Below, piece by piece: positions 17,310 through 29,168 of a DNA stretch of 64,000 nucleotides (positions within the stretch are counted from its first letter, which is position 1; each line of letters opens with the position of its first letter). The notes beneath the pieces were generated by a model. The model saw only the letters and a program-made list of their open reading frames with translations, did not search any database and was not told the DNA's origin. The DNA is from Leptospira jelokensis (lineage in GTDB: Bacteria > Spirochaetota > Leptospiria > Leptospirales > Leptospiraceae): positions 62,001 to 126,000 of the forward strand of contig NZ_RQGH01000009.1 of assembly GCF_004769635.1 (NCBI RefSeq), given 5' to 3'. The position numbers and the translations under genes are program-made.

Positions 17310-18689
17310 TTAGTCTTCCGTGACCCCAGTGACCGTAAACCCATCAAGTAACATGTAAGGAACAAAGGAAGATTCACCTAAAAGTTCACCTTCTTTGGAG
17401 ATGGCTTCAATTTGGTGGAGGGCATCAAAGGCATTGCCTACAATTTGTACTTCACGAACAGGGATTTTTTCTCCCCCTTCCAAAAGGTACCCACCCTTCA
17501 CCACTCCAGAAAAATCACCTGAGGCCCCATCCTTTGTTCCCGAGATACGATTTACAAACAGTGTTTTCCCTGGTTGTTTGAAAAACTCGTCTTTGGAAGA
17601 GGTGCCGGGTACTATTTGTAATTGTTTTGGGCCACAACCAGGTAGGCTTTGTGCCCCACCAGTGGCACAGCCATTGGAAATTGGAAGGCCCGCTTTTTTT
17701 GCTTCGTAAGTATTATAAAAATAGGATTCCAAAACCCCATTACTCAGAACTTTTTTCACACTCGTAGGCATTCCCTCTCGATCAAAACCGGTGGAACCCA
17801 TAAAACCAATATTTGTTGGATCATCAAAGAGAGAGAGCAGAGAAGAGGCTACTTTTTCACCTAACTTTCCTTCCATTTTTGATTTCCCTTTTCGAAGGCT
17901 TGTCCCGTTCAAAGAACCCACAAAAAGTCCAAGGAAAAAAGAATACACAGCCTCAGGTGGGAGGAGGACCTTTCCTTGGAAACTAGCAGTTGGTTTCGCA
18001 TACAAAGCTCCCATACATTTGTCTCCAAAGTTATGGAACGCTTTTTTCCATAAGGATTGGAACTGCTCTTTGTTGAACCCACTCGCCGAATCATAGTCAA
18101 AACTTCCTACCAGTTCTCCGTCAACGCCCATACCCATAACGGATGCAGAAAGTTCTGCCCCAAGTTCATGTGCCATCACACCTTTCGAAGAAACAATTAA
18201 TTTATAACCTTTGCTAAGCGAAAAGTCACCTGAATCAATGTTTACTTTTCCATAAAGGTCATTACGCCAACCAAGAGCTTCTTTTGCATAAGAAACCAAA
18301 TCCTCGATACCCATAGAATCAAGTGATGGGTCATACGTGTTAAATTGGTTTGTTATTGGCCGTACATCTGGTAAGGTTAGATCAAGATCTGGAGTGGATT
18401 GGCTTTTTGCCAATTGGTAAGCTTCCTCAATGGACGTATACAAACTTGGAATATGATTTGAAATGAGAAACCCTTGGTTTCCTTCATGAATCACCCGAAT
18501 CCCGAACATATTTTCTTCTGTCGCTGTGCAGTTATTGAGATCGTTTTTCTCTAAACTCACATCTTCGGAAAATCCATAACTGGAATAGATCTCCACCTGT
18601 TCGATTCCATTTGATTTTGCTTTTTGGATTAAATGAGTCAGTAAATCTTTTTGGTCGTTTAAACGTTTTTCTATCGATCCACGATCCAT
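17310..18689 (-). CDS. tldE: TldE/PmbA-type subunit of TldD/TldE metalloprotease
   Basis: A 459-residue TldD-family protein that lacks the HExxxH zinc motif of its partner, as expected of the TldE (PmbA) subunit. Family features include IEQVEIYSSYGFSEDVSLEKN at the N-terminus and the C-terminal SGDFSGVVKGGYLLEGGE with NRISGTKDG. With TldD it forms a heterodimeric protease chamber that in E. coli degrades unfolded peptides and matures microcin B17 and CcdA. It directly abuts tldD (stop and start adjacent at 18689/18690) and the DUF4416 gene, so the three are one transcript. The substrate in this organism is unknown. Confidence 0.9.
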   Translation of the reverse strand: MDRGSIEKRLNDQKDLLTHLIQKAKSNGIEQVEIYSSYGFSEDVSLEKNDLNNCTATEENMFGIRVIHEGNQGFLISNHIPSLYTSIEEAYQLAKSQSTPDLDLTLPDVRPITNQFNTYDPSLDSMGIEDLVSYAKEALGWRNDLYGKVNIDSGDFSLSKGYKLIVSSKGVMAHELGAELSASVMGMGVDGELVGSFDYDSASGFNKEQFQSLWKKAFHNFGDKCMGALYAKPTASFQGKVLLPPEAVYSFFLGLFVGSLNGTSLRKGKSKMEGKLGEKVASSLLSLFDDPTNIGFMGSTGFDREGMPTSVKKVLSNGVLESYFYNTYEAKKAGLPISNGCATGGAQSLPGCGPKQLQIVPGTSSKDEFFKQPGKTLFVNRISGTKDGASGDFSGVVKGGYLLEGGEKIPVREVQIVGNAFDALHQIEAISKEGELLGESSFVPYMLLDGFTVTGVTED

Positions 18690-20078
18690 TTATTTACCAC
18701 CAAGCAATACTTTCGTGCGAACATATGGCCCACCAGCATCCACTTTTGCAGGTTGTCCTTTTCCACAGTGCCCTGAACCCAAATCCCATTTAAATTCCTT
18801 TGATACCATATCCACATTCTGTAAAACATCAAATGCAAGACCAGATACAGTGACACCTTTTAGCAAATGGGTGATTTTCCCATTTTGGATACGGTATGCT
18901 TTTTGTACGGCAAACATAAATTCACCAGTGGCATCTGCTTGCCCATTCTTAGCTCCATCCAAGTAGTACCCGTCCTTCGTATTCGCAATCATTTCCTCCA
19001 AACTTGAATTCCCAGGGAGTAAAAATGTATTTCGCATCCGTATCAGAGGAACATCGCCGTATTCCCAAGCCCTTGCAGAACCAGTAGGTGCCACTCCAAA
19101 TCGCTCGGCTGTTTCACGGTTATGCAAATAAGAGGTTAAAATTCCGTTTTTGATGATCACAGTGTTTGTTGGAACCACCCCTTCATCATCTACTGGGATC
19201 GTACCACCTGCACCTTCATAGTATTCGGAAAAACCAGAGTCGCATAACGTCACCAAGTCGGACCCAACACGGTGTCCAATTTTCCCTTGTGCCACAGATC
19301 CAGATAAAACAAAATCAGCTTCCACTGTATGACCAATGGCTTCATGAACGAGTAGGCCCACAATCGAAGGGGAAAGGATCACTGTGGAAAGGCCACCATC
19401 CGGCAGTTCACTGGAAAGTAGGTCGACTGCTGTTTTACATGCTTCTTCTGAAATTTGCGTTGCAGTTTGTGATCGGAAGAGACAATCCCATCCCCCTGTC
19501 ACTCCAATGGAATGGGAACCAGATTCCAATTTTCCATCGTCTTTGGCTACGGCAGAAACACGAAATTCAGGTCTTACCAAACTAAAAAAACTATCGGCCC
19601 CATCTGTTGTGACTATGGCCTTTTCTTCATAAATTTCGGAATACCCACAACCAACTGATTGCAGTTTGGTGGATTGTTTACTAGCCTCATTTTGGATATC
19701 GAGGACCATCTTCAATTTTTCATCGACGGAGCGACCACGAAAGTCTTCGATCCCTTTTCCAATGAAATCACCAATTGCAAAATTGGCTTTGGGAAGGTTT
19801 GGAATTTTGTCTTTCCGGAGAGCTGATGATAATCTGGCTGCCTTTTTGGCGATATGAATGGCATTTTGGATGGAAACCTTTGAAATTTCACTTGTCGATG
19901 CAAAACCCCAAGTACCCGATTCTAAAACACGAACGCCAACACCAGTGCGCTTTCTTAGGGCAGTGGATTCCACTCGGCCTCGTTCTGCAAAAAAGGAACG
20001 GCTTTCTTTGTGGTGGTATCGCAACTCAACAAATCCGGATTCTTCCGATATACATTCTTTTAATAGGTCACGCATCAC
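18690..20078 (-). CDS. tldD: TldD metalloprotease, zinc-binding subunit
   Basis: A 462-residue protein carrying the metal-binding motif HEAIGH (in LLVHEAIGHTVEADFVLSG), with the TldD-type N-terminal Ser/Arg-rich strand (SRSFFAERGRVEST). The C-terminal segments RMRNTFLLPG and TGEFMFAVQKAYRIQNGK are also conserved. It is the catalytic partner of the adjacent TldE. Length is normal. It lies 26 bp after the stop of the yheT-like gene and immediately before tldE. The function is proteolysis of small or unfolded peptides in the cytoplasm; specificity is not visible from sequence. Confidence 0.93.
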   Translation of the reverse strand: MMRDLLKECISEESGFVELRYHHKESRSFFAERGRVESTALRKRTGVGVRVLESGTWGFASTSEISKVSIQNAIHIAKKAARLSSALRKDKIPNLPKANFAIGDFIGKGIEDFRGRSVDEKLKMVLDIQNEASKQSTKLQSVGCGYSEIYEEKAIVTTDGADSFFSLVRPEFRVSAVAKDDGKLESGSHSIGVTGGWDCLFRSQTATQISEEACKTAVDLLSSELPDGGLSTVILSPSIVGLLVHEAIGHTVEADFVLSGSVAQGKIGHRVGSDLVTLCDSGFSEYYEGAGGTIPVDDEGVVPTNTVIIKNGILTSYLHNRETAERFGVAPTGSARAWEYGDVPLIRMRNTFLLPGNSSLEEMIANTKDGYYLDGAKNGQADATGEFMFAVQKAYRIQNGKITHLLKGVTVSGLAFDVLQNVDMVSKEFKWDLGSGHCGKGQPAKVDAGGPYVRTKVLLGGK

Positions 20079-20104
20079 ACACCGTCCTGGAATTTTAATT
20101 TAAT

Positions 20105-21124
20105 TTATGAATGGGATTTGATTTTGGAATCAAAAAAATCGAGGAGAATTTTTGGTAACCATCTACCTTCAGGATTCTCAGGAGATGGATCACTGATAAA
20201 TCCAACATGCCCCCCTTTTTCAGTAAGGACAGTTTGTAATAATGGATAAGATTTCCAACGGATTTCATGCCAAACTTCCGATGGCACAACAGGATCATCA
20301 TCAGCATGGACAATGAGACCTGGAATTTTGATGCCAGACAAGTATTTTACGCTCGAGCAAATATTATAGTATTCGAGAACATTCGCATAACCAGAAACAG
20401 GTGCCGTAAAAAAATCATCAAAGTCAAAAAAAGACTTACTTTTTAAAACCTGTTCCTTTCGTTTTTCTGTGATATCATATATGCCAAGGTTTACCTTTTC
20501 TTTCATGGTCTCAAGAAAATGGTCTCGGTAAAAATTACCAGCCCTAGAATCAATAAAATCACAACTTCGTTTTAAGTCGAGAGGTGGGGATGTGGCCGTA
20601 AATGCCTTTGCATAATGTTCTCTTTTTTCACCAAAAAATTTTAACACCATATTGGCCGATAAAGAAAAACCAGATACAAATATAGATTTCGTAAAATGTT
20701 TAGAGATGTATTTTAAAACTACGTCAATATCTTCCGACTGGCCTGCGTTATATGGCTTTTTAGCTAGTCCTAATCCACGTCCACAATTGCGTAGGTTCAT
20801 GCGCACAACTCCGTATCCTCGGTTGAGTGCTTCTTTTCCGACACTAACCATATAATGGGATTCGGAACTTCCTTCCATACCATGGACTAACATGATGTAT
20901 GATCCATTCCAGGGAGACATTTTATTACGGACTTGGGATAGAGGAGGGTTATGTTCTAACCAAAGCAAATCCCCAGACCCATCATTTGTGGGAATGAGGA
21001 TACTTTCTGAAAAGTACTCATCCTCCAACGCGTTGTCTGGAGGAAATAGTACATTGTAGACAGTTTGAAGGTGACGACCTTCTAAAAATCTTCTTGGTTT
21101 AAATTCTTTGTTAGACGACGTCAA
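20105..21124 (-). CDS. YheT/EMB8-type alpha/beta-hydrolase
   Basis: A 339-residue cytoplasmic hydrolase of the YheT (COG0429) group. It begins with the family's [20 protein letters not shown] stretch. The oxyanion segment is [13 protein letters not shown], the nucleophile elbow is [13 protein letters not shown] (Ser within GFSLS), the acid is in HADDDPVVP, and the His is in EKGGHVGFI. All triad elements are present. Substrates in bacteria are poorly known; related proteins act on medium-chain esters or lipids. The start overlaps clpP by 14 bp, so translation is probably coupled. Confidence 0.85.
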   Translation of the reverse strand: MTSSNKEFKPRRFLEGRHLQTVYNVLFPPDNALEDEYFSESILIPTNDGSGDLLWLEHNPPLSQVRNKMSPWNGSYIMLVHGMEGSSESHYMVSVGKEALNRGYGVVRMNLRNCGRGLGLAKKPYNAGQSEDIDVVLKYISKHFTKSIFVSGFSLSANMVLKFFGEKREHYAKAFTATSPPLDLKRSCDFIDSRAGNFYRDHFLETMKEKVNLGIYDITEKRKEQVLKSKSFFDFDDFFTAPVSGYANVLEYYNICSSVKYLSGIKIPGLIVHADDDPVVPSEVWHEIRWKSYPLLQTVLTEKGGHVGFISDPSPENPEGRWLPKILLDFFDSKIKSHS

Positions 21125-21719
21125 TTTTGTTTACGATTTTATCAACGATGCCATAAGCAAGCGCTTGTTCTGCATCCATATAATAATCTCGATCGGTGTC
21201 TTCCACCAATTGTTCATAGGATTTACCACAAGCGTCAGCTAACATCTGATTGAGTTTTTCTTTCGTTTTCACAATGTCCTGGGCATGGATGAGCAAATCC
21301 GTGGCAGGAGCTTGGATTTGTCCACCGATGGAAGGTTGGTGGATCATCACACGACCATTTGGCCAGATGTAACGATTCCCCTTTTTCCCACCAATGAGTA
21401 AAATGGATCCCATAGAAGCTGCCATCCCCATACAAACTGTATGCACAGGGGAGGTGATCATTTGCATGGTGTCATAAACCACAAGGCCTGATGTGACCAC
21501 ACCACCGGGGCTATTGATATAAAACGTAATTGGTTTTCCTGGATCTACCATTTCCAAATACATCAGTTTGGCAGTAAGATCTTTGGAGGATTCGTCAGTG
21601 ACAGGACCCCAGAGAAAGATTTTCCGTTTTTCCAGGAACTTCTTTCCCATGTTTTTATCGCTTATGAGGTCTTGGATGGTTTCGGTGATTTCTTTTTCTG
21701 GTGTTTCTTCTTCTGGCAT
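21111..21719 (-). CDS. clpP: ATP-dependent Clp protease proteolytic subunit
   Basis: A 202-residue serine peptidase that forms the double-heptamer barrel fed by ClpX/ClpA. The catalytic triad is Ser102 ([11 protein letters not shown]), His127 (RVMIHQPS) and Asp174 (EDTDRDYYM). The N-terminal acidic segment [10 protein letters not shown] is longer than in many ClpP proteins and may be a propeptide. It sits between the ftsB-like gene (1 bp gap) and the yheT-like gene (14 bp overlap), not beside clpX as in many bacteria. Leptospira usually carries two clpP genes; this would be one of them (inference). Confidence 0.95.
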   Translation of the reverse strand: MPEEETPEKEITETIQDLISDKNMGKKFLEKRKIFLWGPVTDESSKDLTAKLMYLEMVDPGKPITFYINSPGGVVTSGLVVYDTMQMITSPVHTVCMGMAASMGSILLIGGKKGNRYIWPNGRVMIHQPSIGGQIQAPATDLLIHAQDIVKTKEKLNQMLADACGKSYEQLVEDTDRDYYMDAEQALAYGIVDKIVNKIDVV

Positions 21720-21720
21720 A

Positions 21721-22185
21721 TTAGTTCAGTCTTTTCTGGTTAGACATATGAGGCAAGCGTTTCAGCTTGTAGTACACACCTAGAATCAGGAAAACACTAA
21801 AAGAAATAAAAAAGAAACGGAGTAAAAAGAGCGGTGGCTCTTTCCACTCTCCACCAAAACCGGCAGCACGGATGGATGCGGGAATGGCCTTGGGTTTGGT
21901 TACGGTTTTTTCCGGAAACTCTTCAAACTTTAAGACATGGGCAGTTTCGGAAAGTAAGTAGTATTTACGAGCTTCTTGTTCCAAGGCATAGGCATCATTT
22001 TTCAGACGCCTTTCCTTTTCTTCGAGTCCCTGATTCTCCACCAAAAGCCTCTCCACCTCAGCATTGAGAGTGATGAGTTCTTTTTCCAAACGCAAACGTT
22101 CCGCCATCCCCGACTCAGACAAAAGCCCAAGGTAGAGGCAGGCACAAACGTAGGTTAAGAGAAGAGAGGCTTTGGTTGCTGTCAT
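21721..22185 (-). CDS. FtsB/DivIC-type septum formation protein
   Basis: A 154-residue protein with one N-terminal membrane helix ([15 protein letters not shown]) and a following coiled coil ([21 protein letters not shown]). It then has [23 protein letters not shown], the FtsB/DivIC end pattern. A second hydrophobic segment near the C-terminus ([22 protein letters not shown]) is unusual for FtsB, which normally has one helix. Placement directly after enolase (1 bp gap) is a classic eno-ftsB arrangement in many bacteria and supports the call. It would help bring FtsL/FtsQ to the division site. Confidence 0.8.
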   Translation of the reverse strand: MTATKASLLLTYVCACLYLGLLSESGMAERLRLEKELITLNAEVERLLVENQGLEEKERRLKNDAYALEQEARKYYLLSETAHVLKFEEFPEKTVTKPKAIPASIRAAGFGGEWKEPPLFLLRFFFISFSVFLILGVYYKLKRLPHMSNQKRLN

Positions 22186-22186
22186 T

Positions 22187-23503
<1,317 letters not shown>

Positions 23504-23610
23504 CTAAGGGATAATTTCCTTCCAGTCTTAGGAAATTTAAGCCTCTGACAATAAACTTTTTCGACAAAGAGCCTCGTTCCAGGAAAATGACTTAAAAAGA
23601 AGAGGGAACC

Positions 23611-25416
23611 GTGAACGAACGCCAAAAATTCACCCGCAATTTTTCCATCATTGCCCATGTCGACCACGGAAAGTCCACTCTGGCGGATCGTTTGCTTGAG
23701 ATTGGTCTTGTCACAGACCAACGTACGAAAAAAGACCAAATCCTCGATTCCATGGACATCGAAAGGGAACGTGGGATCACAATCAAAGCAAACAATGCAT
23801 CCTTTGATTACCATGCCAAAGACGGAAATATATACCACCTGAATTTAATTGATACTCCGGGCCACGTGGATTTTACGTACGAAGTCTCTCGTTCGCTTGC
23901 AGCTTGTGAAGGGGTGCTCCTCATCGTCGATGCAAGCCAAGGTGTGGAAGCACAAACTTTAGCAAACCTGTACCTTGCGATGGACCTTGACCTTCGCATC
24001 ATCCCCGTGATCAATAAAATTGACCTTCCATCAGCAGACATCGACAAATGCAAATTGATGATTGAGGAATCTCTCGGTCTCAATCCCGAAGAAGCCATTC
24101 CTATCTCAGCAAAAACAGGGCTCAATGTCCAAGAAGTACTCGAAGCCATTTGTTATTTGTTACCACCTCCCAAGGGGGATGTGGAAGCACCTCTCAAAGC
24201 CCTAATCTATGATTCCTTTTTTGATACCTATATGGGTGTTGTCGCCAAAGTAAGGTTATATGATGGAAAACTTCGCAAAGGCGAAGTGATCCATATGATG
24301 AACATTGGCCGACAGTTTACCGTGACGGAAGTGGGGATCAACAGGCTCTCCATGGTGGCTTGCGAAGAATTACAAGCGGGGGACGTTGGGTATGTGGTTG
24401 CGGGGATGAAAAAGATGGGAGATGCCAAAACGGGGGATACCATCACCCATGCCAACCGCCAAACCGCTGAAGATGTCAAAGGGTTTAAAGATGCAAAACC
24501 CATGGTATTTGCTGGTCTGTTTCCGATCAACGGGGAAGACTTCGATGCGCTTGTTGATGCCATCGAAAAACTCAAATTAAACGACTCTGCCCTTACGTTT
24601 GAGAGGGAAAATTCGGCAGCACTCGGATTTGGATTCCGTGTGGGTTACCTTGGCCTCCTCCATATGGAGATTGTCCAAGAACGTTTGGAACGTGAATTTA
24701 ATTTAGCCCTGATCACAACGGCACCATCTGTTAAGTTTCGGATCACCACTACCAAAGGGGACCTTATCGAAGTGGATAATCCAAGTAAATGGCCAGACCC
24801 CATTTTGATTGGAAAATCAGAAGAACCTTTTGTCAAAGCAACCATCATTGCGCCTGAATCGTATGTGGGAAATATCATGTCCCTTGTGATTGAAAAACGT
24901 GGGATCCATATGGACACGGTTTATTTATCCAAAGACAAACTCCAGTTAACCTATGAACTCCCTCTTGCAGAATTGATTTTTGAATTTTATGACAAACTCA
25001 AATCATATACGAAAGGGTATGCGTCTCTCGATTACGAAGAAGTAGGGTACAAGGATTCTAAACTTGTGCGAATGGACATCCTTGTCAATGGCGAACCTGT
25101 GGATGCTCTGTCATCCATCGTACACAAATCCAAGGCCGAGGAGAGGGGACGAGTCATCATCGAAAAACTAAAAGACCTCATCCCACGCCACCAGTTTATG
25201 ATCCCACTGCAAGCCGCGATTGGCTCCAAAGTTGTGGCTCGGGAAAGTATCTCGGCCCTTCGTAAAAACGTAACGGCAAAATGTTACGGAGGGGATATTT
25301 CTCGTAAGAAAAAACTCCTCGAGAAACAGAAAGAAGGGAAAAAGAGAATGAAACAAATTGGAAACGTGGAAATCCCACAAGAAGCTTTTTTGTCCATTCT
25401 CAAAACGGGAGACTAA
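23611..25416 (+). CDS. lepA: Elongation factor 4, ribosomal back-translocase
   Basis: A 601-residue translational GTPase. It has the P-loop [10 protein letters not shown] near the N-terminus, [12 protein letters not shown] (G3), and NKIDLPSAD (G4). The domains then follow the EF-G pattern and end in the LepA-specific C-terminal domain rich in basic residues ([32 protein letters not shown]). The start is GTG 23611, supported by AGAGGGA just upstream; it encodes [16 protein letters not shown]. It is thought to act on stalled or mistranslocated ribosomes. It is followed 12 bp later by the PLP-fold gene. Confidence 0.97.
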   Translation: MNERQKFTRNFSIIAHVDHGKSTLADRLLEIGLVTDQRTKKDQILDSMDIERERGITIKANNASFDYHAKDGNIYHLNLIDTPGHVDFTYEVSRSLAACEGVLLIVDASQGVEAQTLANLYLAMDLDLRIIPVINKIDLPSADIDKCKLMIEESLGLNPEEAIPISAKTGLNVQEVLEAICYLLPPPKGDVEAPLKALIYDSFFDTYMGVVAKVRLYDGKLRKGEVIHMMNIGRQFTVTEVGINRLSMVACEELQAGDVGYVVAGMKKMGDAKTGDTITHANRQTAEDVKGFKDAKPMVFAGLFPINGEDFDALVDAIEKLKLNDSALTFERENSAALGFGFRVGYLGLLHMEIVQERLEREFNLALITTAPSVKFRITTTKGDLIEVDNPSKWPDPILIGKSEEPFVKATIIAPESYVGNIMSLVIEKRGIHMDTVYLSKDKLQLTYELPLAELIFEFYDKLKSYTKGYASLDYEEVGYKDSKLVRMDILVNGEPVDALSSIVHKSKAEERGRVIIEKLKDLIPRHQFMIPLQAAIGSKVVARESISALRKNVTAKCYGGDISRKKKLLEKQKEGKKRMKQIGNVEIPQEAFLSILKTGD

Positions 25417-25428
25417 ACGAGATTCCAT

Positions 25429-26529
25429 TTGCCGAACGTTTCATTTGGCATAAAAGAATCCTTTCCCGATCTTCCGGTGAAAGTCACAAATTGCTTCGAG
25501 CATGCCATCATACGCGATGACCTTTTGCCATTTGGATTTGGAACCAAGTGGCGAAAGGTATACGGAGTCGTTCAATTTTTACATAGGAATCAAATCGGAA
25601 GGATTCTCCTTTGGGGATCAATCCATGGGAACTACTTGGCTAGTTTTACAACCATCCTCCGTCTTTTTGGATTTCATGTGGAAACGATTTCCTATACCAA
25701 AGACCCAAATCTAAAAACCTATAACGAAAGGTTGGTAAATCTCCATTCTCACTCAAATGTATGTTATGCGAAAAGAAAAGATGCTGAACTCCAATTTTTC
25801 GAAAGAGCAAACAATTTTCAGGGTCTCTGTTTACCGGAGTTTGGAATCCACCCGGCTTTAACGCATGGCCTTTCCCTTTTCTGGAAAGAATTAGCATCAG
25901 AAATCCATTCCAAAGTTCAGACTGCCAGTGATGGATCGGAAAAAATAGAGGACTTAAGCCAACCAAATGGTTGTGATGCGAAGGTTGCCATTTTGCTATT
26001 AGAGGTAGGATCGGGGGCAAGTTTCCTTTCTGCCTATGATTTCTTTCAGGATTCCAAAATTTTTGTACTTGGTATCATGGTCGGGGAAAGGAAAACCACT
26101 TGGCTCCCTAAAAGAGAAACCTTACAAAAAAAACTTGGATTGAAAATCCAAACCGTACCAAACGAAAATCTGATCGAATTCCCGGACGAACGTTTTTTAA
26201 ACTCAAATCCTAAACCGTTTGGAAAAGAAAACCAAAGTCTCCCATTTCGCGAAGGAATCAGGTTTGCCAAAACTACAAATCAAATCAGAGATTGGATCGA
26301 AGGGTTTTATAATAAAACCAATATCATCCTCGATCCCATTTACAGTGCCAAGTCGACCTTCCATCTATTTGAGGATGAAAACATGGGACAGGCACCCAAA
26401 TCCAAAACTCCCTTACAAACTCTAAAATCATACATGCCTACGGGAAGCGAGAACCTACCTTTCTTTTACCTCCACCAAGGAGGCCAAATCCAACACTTGG
26501 ACTTGGTGCTGAAGAGGCCAAACACATGA
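25429..26529 (+). CDS. ACC-deaminase/D-cysteine-desulfhydrase-like PLP-fold protein
   Basis: A 366-residue protein with TTG start at 25429. The segment FGFGTKWRKVYGV resembles the lysine-containing GGNKxRKL motif of PLP-dependent ACC deaminases and D-cysteine desulfhydrases. The next segment, LLWGSIHGNYLASFTTILRLFGF, resembles GGxxSNHxxAxAxxxxxxG. Here the SNH is GNY, so the Ser that helps bind PLP or substrate is Gly. GSGASFLSAYDFF resembles the phosphate-binding glycine loop. It may be a divergent or inactive member. It is followed by a 4-bp overlap with the GT2 gene, so the pair is translated together. Function not established. Confidence 0.55.
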   Translation: MPNVSFGIKESFPDLPVKVTNCFEHAIIRDDLLPFGFGTKWRKVYGVVQFLHRNQIGRILLWGSIHGNYLASFTTILRLFGFHVETISYTKDPNLKTYNERLVNLHSHSNVCYAKRKDAELQFFERANNFQGLCLPEFGIHPALTHGLSLFWKELASEIHSKVQTASDGSEKIEDLSQPNGCDAKVAILLLEVGSGASFLSAYDFFQDSKIFVLGIMVGERKTTWLPKRETLQKKLGLKIQTVPNENLIEFPDERFLNSNPKPFGKENQSLPFREGIRFAKTTNQIRDWIEGFYNKTNIILDPIYSAKSTFHLFEDENMGQAPKSKTPLQTLKSYMPTGSENLPFFYLHQGGQIQHLDLVLKRPNT

Positions 26530-27512
26530 AGTACCCCCATCTCCCACTTGTCTCCATTATATTACCAACGCATAACAGACGATATCTGCTAGAACGGTCG
26601 ATCCAATCTGTATTAGACCAAACCTATCCAAACTGGGAACTCCACATCATCGATGATGGCTCAACTGACGACACTTGGTCCTATTTAGTCTCAAACCTCC
26701 CAATTTGGAAACGCCAAATGATTCCCATTGGTAGATACAAAAAATCAATCCAAATCCACCAAACAGAACGTAATGGGGTGAGTTCCGCACGTAATCTTGG
26801 ATTAGAGAAAACTGAAGGGGAATGGATCACACTACTCGATTCTGATGATGAATGGTTCAAAGAAAAACTAGAAAAACAAATTGATTACCACCTAGAGAAT
26901 CCAGAACTCTTCTTTTCACAAACCAATGAAATATGGAATAAAAAAGGAAACATTCTCGAACCAAAAGGAAAGTACAAAAAAATACCGGGAAGGTTCTTAG
27001 AACAATCACTTGAACTCTGTATGGTCACTTGTTCTAGTTTCATTGCACACAAACAAACATTATCCCAAATTGGATTCTTTCGTCCTGAAATGAAAACATG
27101 TGAAGATTATGATTTGTGGAATCGCATTTTATTATCTGGGTTTAACATTGGTTTATTGGAAGAAAATCTCCTCATACGTTTCGGTGGTCATGATGACCAG
27201 TTGTCGATGCAATACAAAGCGATCGAAAGATTTCGATTGTATTCTTTGTTATCTATCAGAAATGAAATGATTTTTGCATCGGGTGATGGGAACCAAAAGA
27301 AAGTAGAAAATGGAATTCCAATGGTTACGAATCAAATGGACCAAATCTTATTACGAAAAGCCATCCTCAATCGATTGGATACCTTATTCCAAGGCAGGTT
27401 GAAACGAGGAAAAGAAATCCAATTTTTAACCCACATCCAAACCCAAGTTCTAGAAAACTTAAAAATTCCCAAAAAGGAATTGTTGACTTTGCTTGATGAC
27501 TCCCTATTCTAA
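26526..27512 (+). CDS. Glycosyltransferase family 2
   Basis: A 328-residue cytoplasmic or membrane-associated inverting GT-A glycosyltransferase. The N-terminal nucleotide-sugar domain is clear: SIILPTHNRRYLLERSIQSV, then IIDDGSTDDT, and LLDSDDEW as the metal-binding DxD region. The later ETCEDYDLW-type segment (MKTCEDYDLWNRIL) is common in GT2 enzymes. It would transfer a sugar to a glycan, lipid or protein; the acceptor is unknown. There are no membrane helices. It overlaps the PLP-fold gene by 4 bp (ATGA) and is followed by a secreted protein gene 20 bp later. Confidence 0.88.
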   Translation: MKYPHLPLVSIILPTHNRRYLLERSIQSVLDQTYPNWELHIIDDGSTDDTWSYLVSNLPIWKRQMIPIGRYKKSIQIHQTERNGVSSARNLGLEKTEGEWITLLDSDDEWFKEKLEKQIDYHLENPELFFSQTNEIWNKKGNILEPKGKYKKIPGRFLEQSLELCMVTCSSFIAHKQTLSQIGFFRPEMKTCEDYDLWNRILLSGFNIGLLEENLLIRFGGHDDQLSMQYKAIERFRLYSLLSIRNEMIFASGDGNQKKVENGIPMVTNQMDQILLRKAILNRLDTLFQGRLKRGKEIQFLTHIQTQVLENLKIPKKELLTLLDDSLF

Positions 27513-27532
27513 TGGATAATTTTTGAGGTCCT

Positions 27533-28363
27533 ATGAATCGTATCCTTTTTTTATCGCTACTCATTGTTGGTTTTAGTTTCACTGTTCCCATTTTCTCACA
27601 GGAAAATCCAGGCCATGACATTCGTTTTAGAGTCTCAGTTAACAATGTGCCTTATCCCACAAAAACCAATCCCTATTACCTAAGCCATATCCTAGAAGTG
27701 AGGATCTTTCGCCATTTGAACTTGGATTTTTCACCGAGTGAATTGGAAGCGATGGTTGATTTTATGATCACACATGCATCCAAAGACCACCCAAACCAAA
27801 TTTATCTACCTGGGTATGAGAAAGAGGAGGAGCTTATCATTGGCTTTCGCTATATCGAAAAAGAGGGAGATTTACTTTTCCTCGTGGTCACAAATTTTAA
27901 CGTCGAAAAAAACAAAATTGATACGAGTGATTTCCAAAAACAATTAGCGACGATCTGCCAAGTAAAATCCAATCGATTTGTATACTTTGAAGATTTGTAC
28001 TCTGAAAAAAAAGTATCGGAATACAAAGAAGAAGGTAAACTGTTAAGCCTTGCGAATTTATATTTAATGGACGAAGACCCAAATAACGATGATTTGGTGG
28101 AACCACTCTTAGATAAAATCTTAAAAGATGAATCAAAACACCCATTGGAAAAATTTTATGCTTTTTTGACAAAAGGCCAATTGGCTCTGATCCAAAAAAA
28201 CTTCACCACCGCAGAAGAGATCAAAGGGAAATCCAATCTTTATTTAAGTGCGCTGAAAGGGGAAGACAAAGAAAGAGCGGAATATGTACTAAGATTGTTT
28301 TCTAAGGAACTGGAAACAATGAAGGCCTTTCAAAAAACGAAAAACCAACTCTTTCAAATTTAG
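27533..28363 (+). CDS. Secreted hypothetical protein
   Basis: A 276-residue protein with a signal peptide (MNRILFLSLLIVGFSFTVPIFSQ, probable cut after SQ or nearby). The mature part has mixed charge and helix-rich C-terminal half (LEKFYAFLTKGQLALIQKNF), perhaps TPR-like. No domain recognised. GAGGTCCT at 27524-27531 is a plausible ribosome-binding site. It is the last gene of the lepA transcript and ends just before a strong bidirectional terminator. Confidence 0.65.
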   Translation: MNRILFLSLLIVGFSFTVPIFSQENPGHDIRFRVSVNNVPYPTKTNPYYLSHILEVRIFRHLNLDFSPSELEAMVDFMITHASKDHPNQIYLPGYEKEEELIIGFRYIEKEGDLLFLVVTNFNVEKNKIDTSDFQKQLATICQVKSNRFVYFEDLYSEKKVSEYKEEGKLLSLANLYLMDEDPNNDDLVEPLLDKILKDESKHPLEKFYAFLTKGQLALIQKNFTTAEEIKGKSNLYLSALKGEDKERAEYVLRLFSKELETMKAFQKTKNQLFQI

Positions 28364-28367
28364 GCAT

Positions 28368-28398
28368 AAAAAAACCCGGAGTGTAAGTCCGGGTTTTT
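28368..28398. terminator. Bidirectional rho-independent terminator between secreted-protein gene and sdhB
   Basis: The stem aaaaacccgga (28370-28380) pairs with tccgggttttt (28388-28398) around a 7-base loop. A-run and T-run flank both sides, so it can stop the plus-strand lepA transcript and the minus-strand sdhCAB transcript, whose last stop is at 28428. Confidence 0.9.
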
Positions 28399-28427
28399 CA
28401 TTTCTTTCTGAAAATACAGTTTTTGAA

Positions 28428-29168
28428 TTAACTTGAAATGTATTCTCGATTGAGGCGCGTGATGAAGTTCACCGAAATTTCTTTCGGACAAGCAGCTTCA
28501 CATTCGTATTGGTTCGTACAATTTCCAAATCCTTCTTTGTCCATCGCACTCACCATTTTACGTACCCTTTCTTTTTTCTCTACCACACCTTGTGGTAAAA
28601 GTGCCAAGTGGGATACCTTTGCCGAAACAAATAACATTGCGGATGCATTTTTACATGCAGCCACACATGCCCCGCACCCAATGCAAGTGGCAGCGTCCAT
28701 CGCAAGGTCAGCATCCACTTTTGGGATTGGGAGTGCGTTTCCATCAGGTGCTCCACCTGTGTTTACGTTAATGTAACCACCAGCCTGGATGATGCGATCA
28801 AATGCAGAACGGTCCACAACCAAATCCTTGGTCACAGGGAACGCTTTTGCTCGCCAAGGTTCAATCACAACGGTATCCCCGTCTTTGAACTTTCGCATAT
28901 GCAATTGGCAAGTTGTGGTTCCTTTTTCTGGACCATGAGGAACACCGTTGATCACCATAGAACATGACCCACAAATCCCTTCCCGACAGTCATGATCGAA
29001 AGCAATCGGATCTTCTCCTTTTTTGATGAGGTCATCATTCACAACATCTAACATTTCTAAAAAGGACATATGTTCATTTACATTGTTTGCTTCGTAACTG
29101 ACCATACGACCTTTGTCGTTTTTGTCCTTTTGTCTCCAAACTTTCAGGTGTAACTTCATATTATCCAT
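28428..29168 (-). CDS. sdhB: Succinate dehydrogenase/fumarate reductase iron-sulfur subunit
   Basis: A 246-residue subunit carrying three Fe-S clusters. The [2Fe-2S] site is [16 protein letters not shown] with a later TTCQLH. The [4Fe-4S] site is [15 protein letters not shown], and the third cluster site is in [15 protein letters not shown]. It passes electrons from the flavin of SdhA to quinone in the membrane. It overlaps sdhA by 1 bp and is last in the sdhCAB operon. The arrangement (single cytochrome b subunit, then A, then B) is that of type B enzymes. Confidence 0.95.
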   Translation of the reverse strand: MDNMKLHLKVWRQKDKNDKGRMVSYEANNVNEHMSFLEMLDVVNDDLIKKGEDPIAFDHDCREGICGSCSMVINGVPHGPEKGTTTCQLHMRKFKDGDTVVIEPWRAKAFPVTKDLVVDRSAFDRIIQAGGYINVNTGGAPDGNALPIPKVDADLAMDAATCIGCGACVAACKNASAMLFVSAKVSHLALLPQGVVEKKERVRKMVSAMDKEGFGNCTNQYECEAACPKEISVNFITRLNREYISS

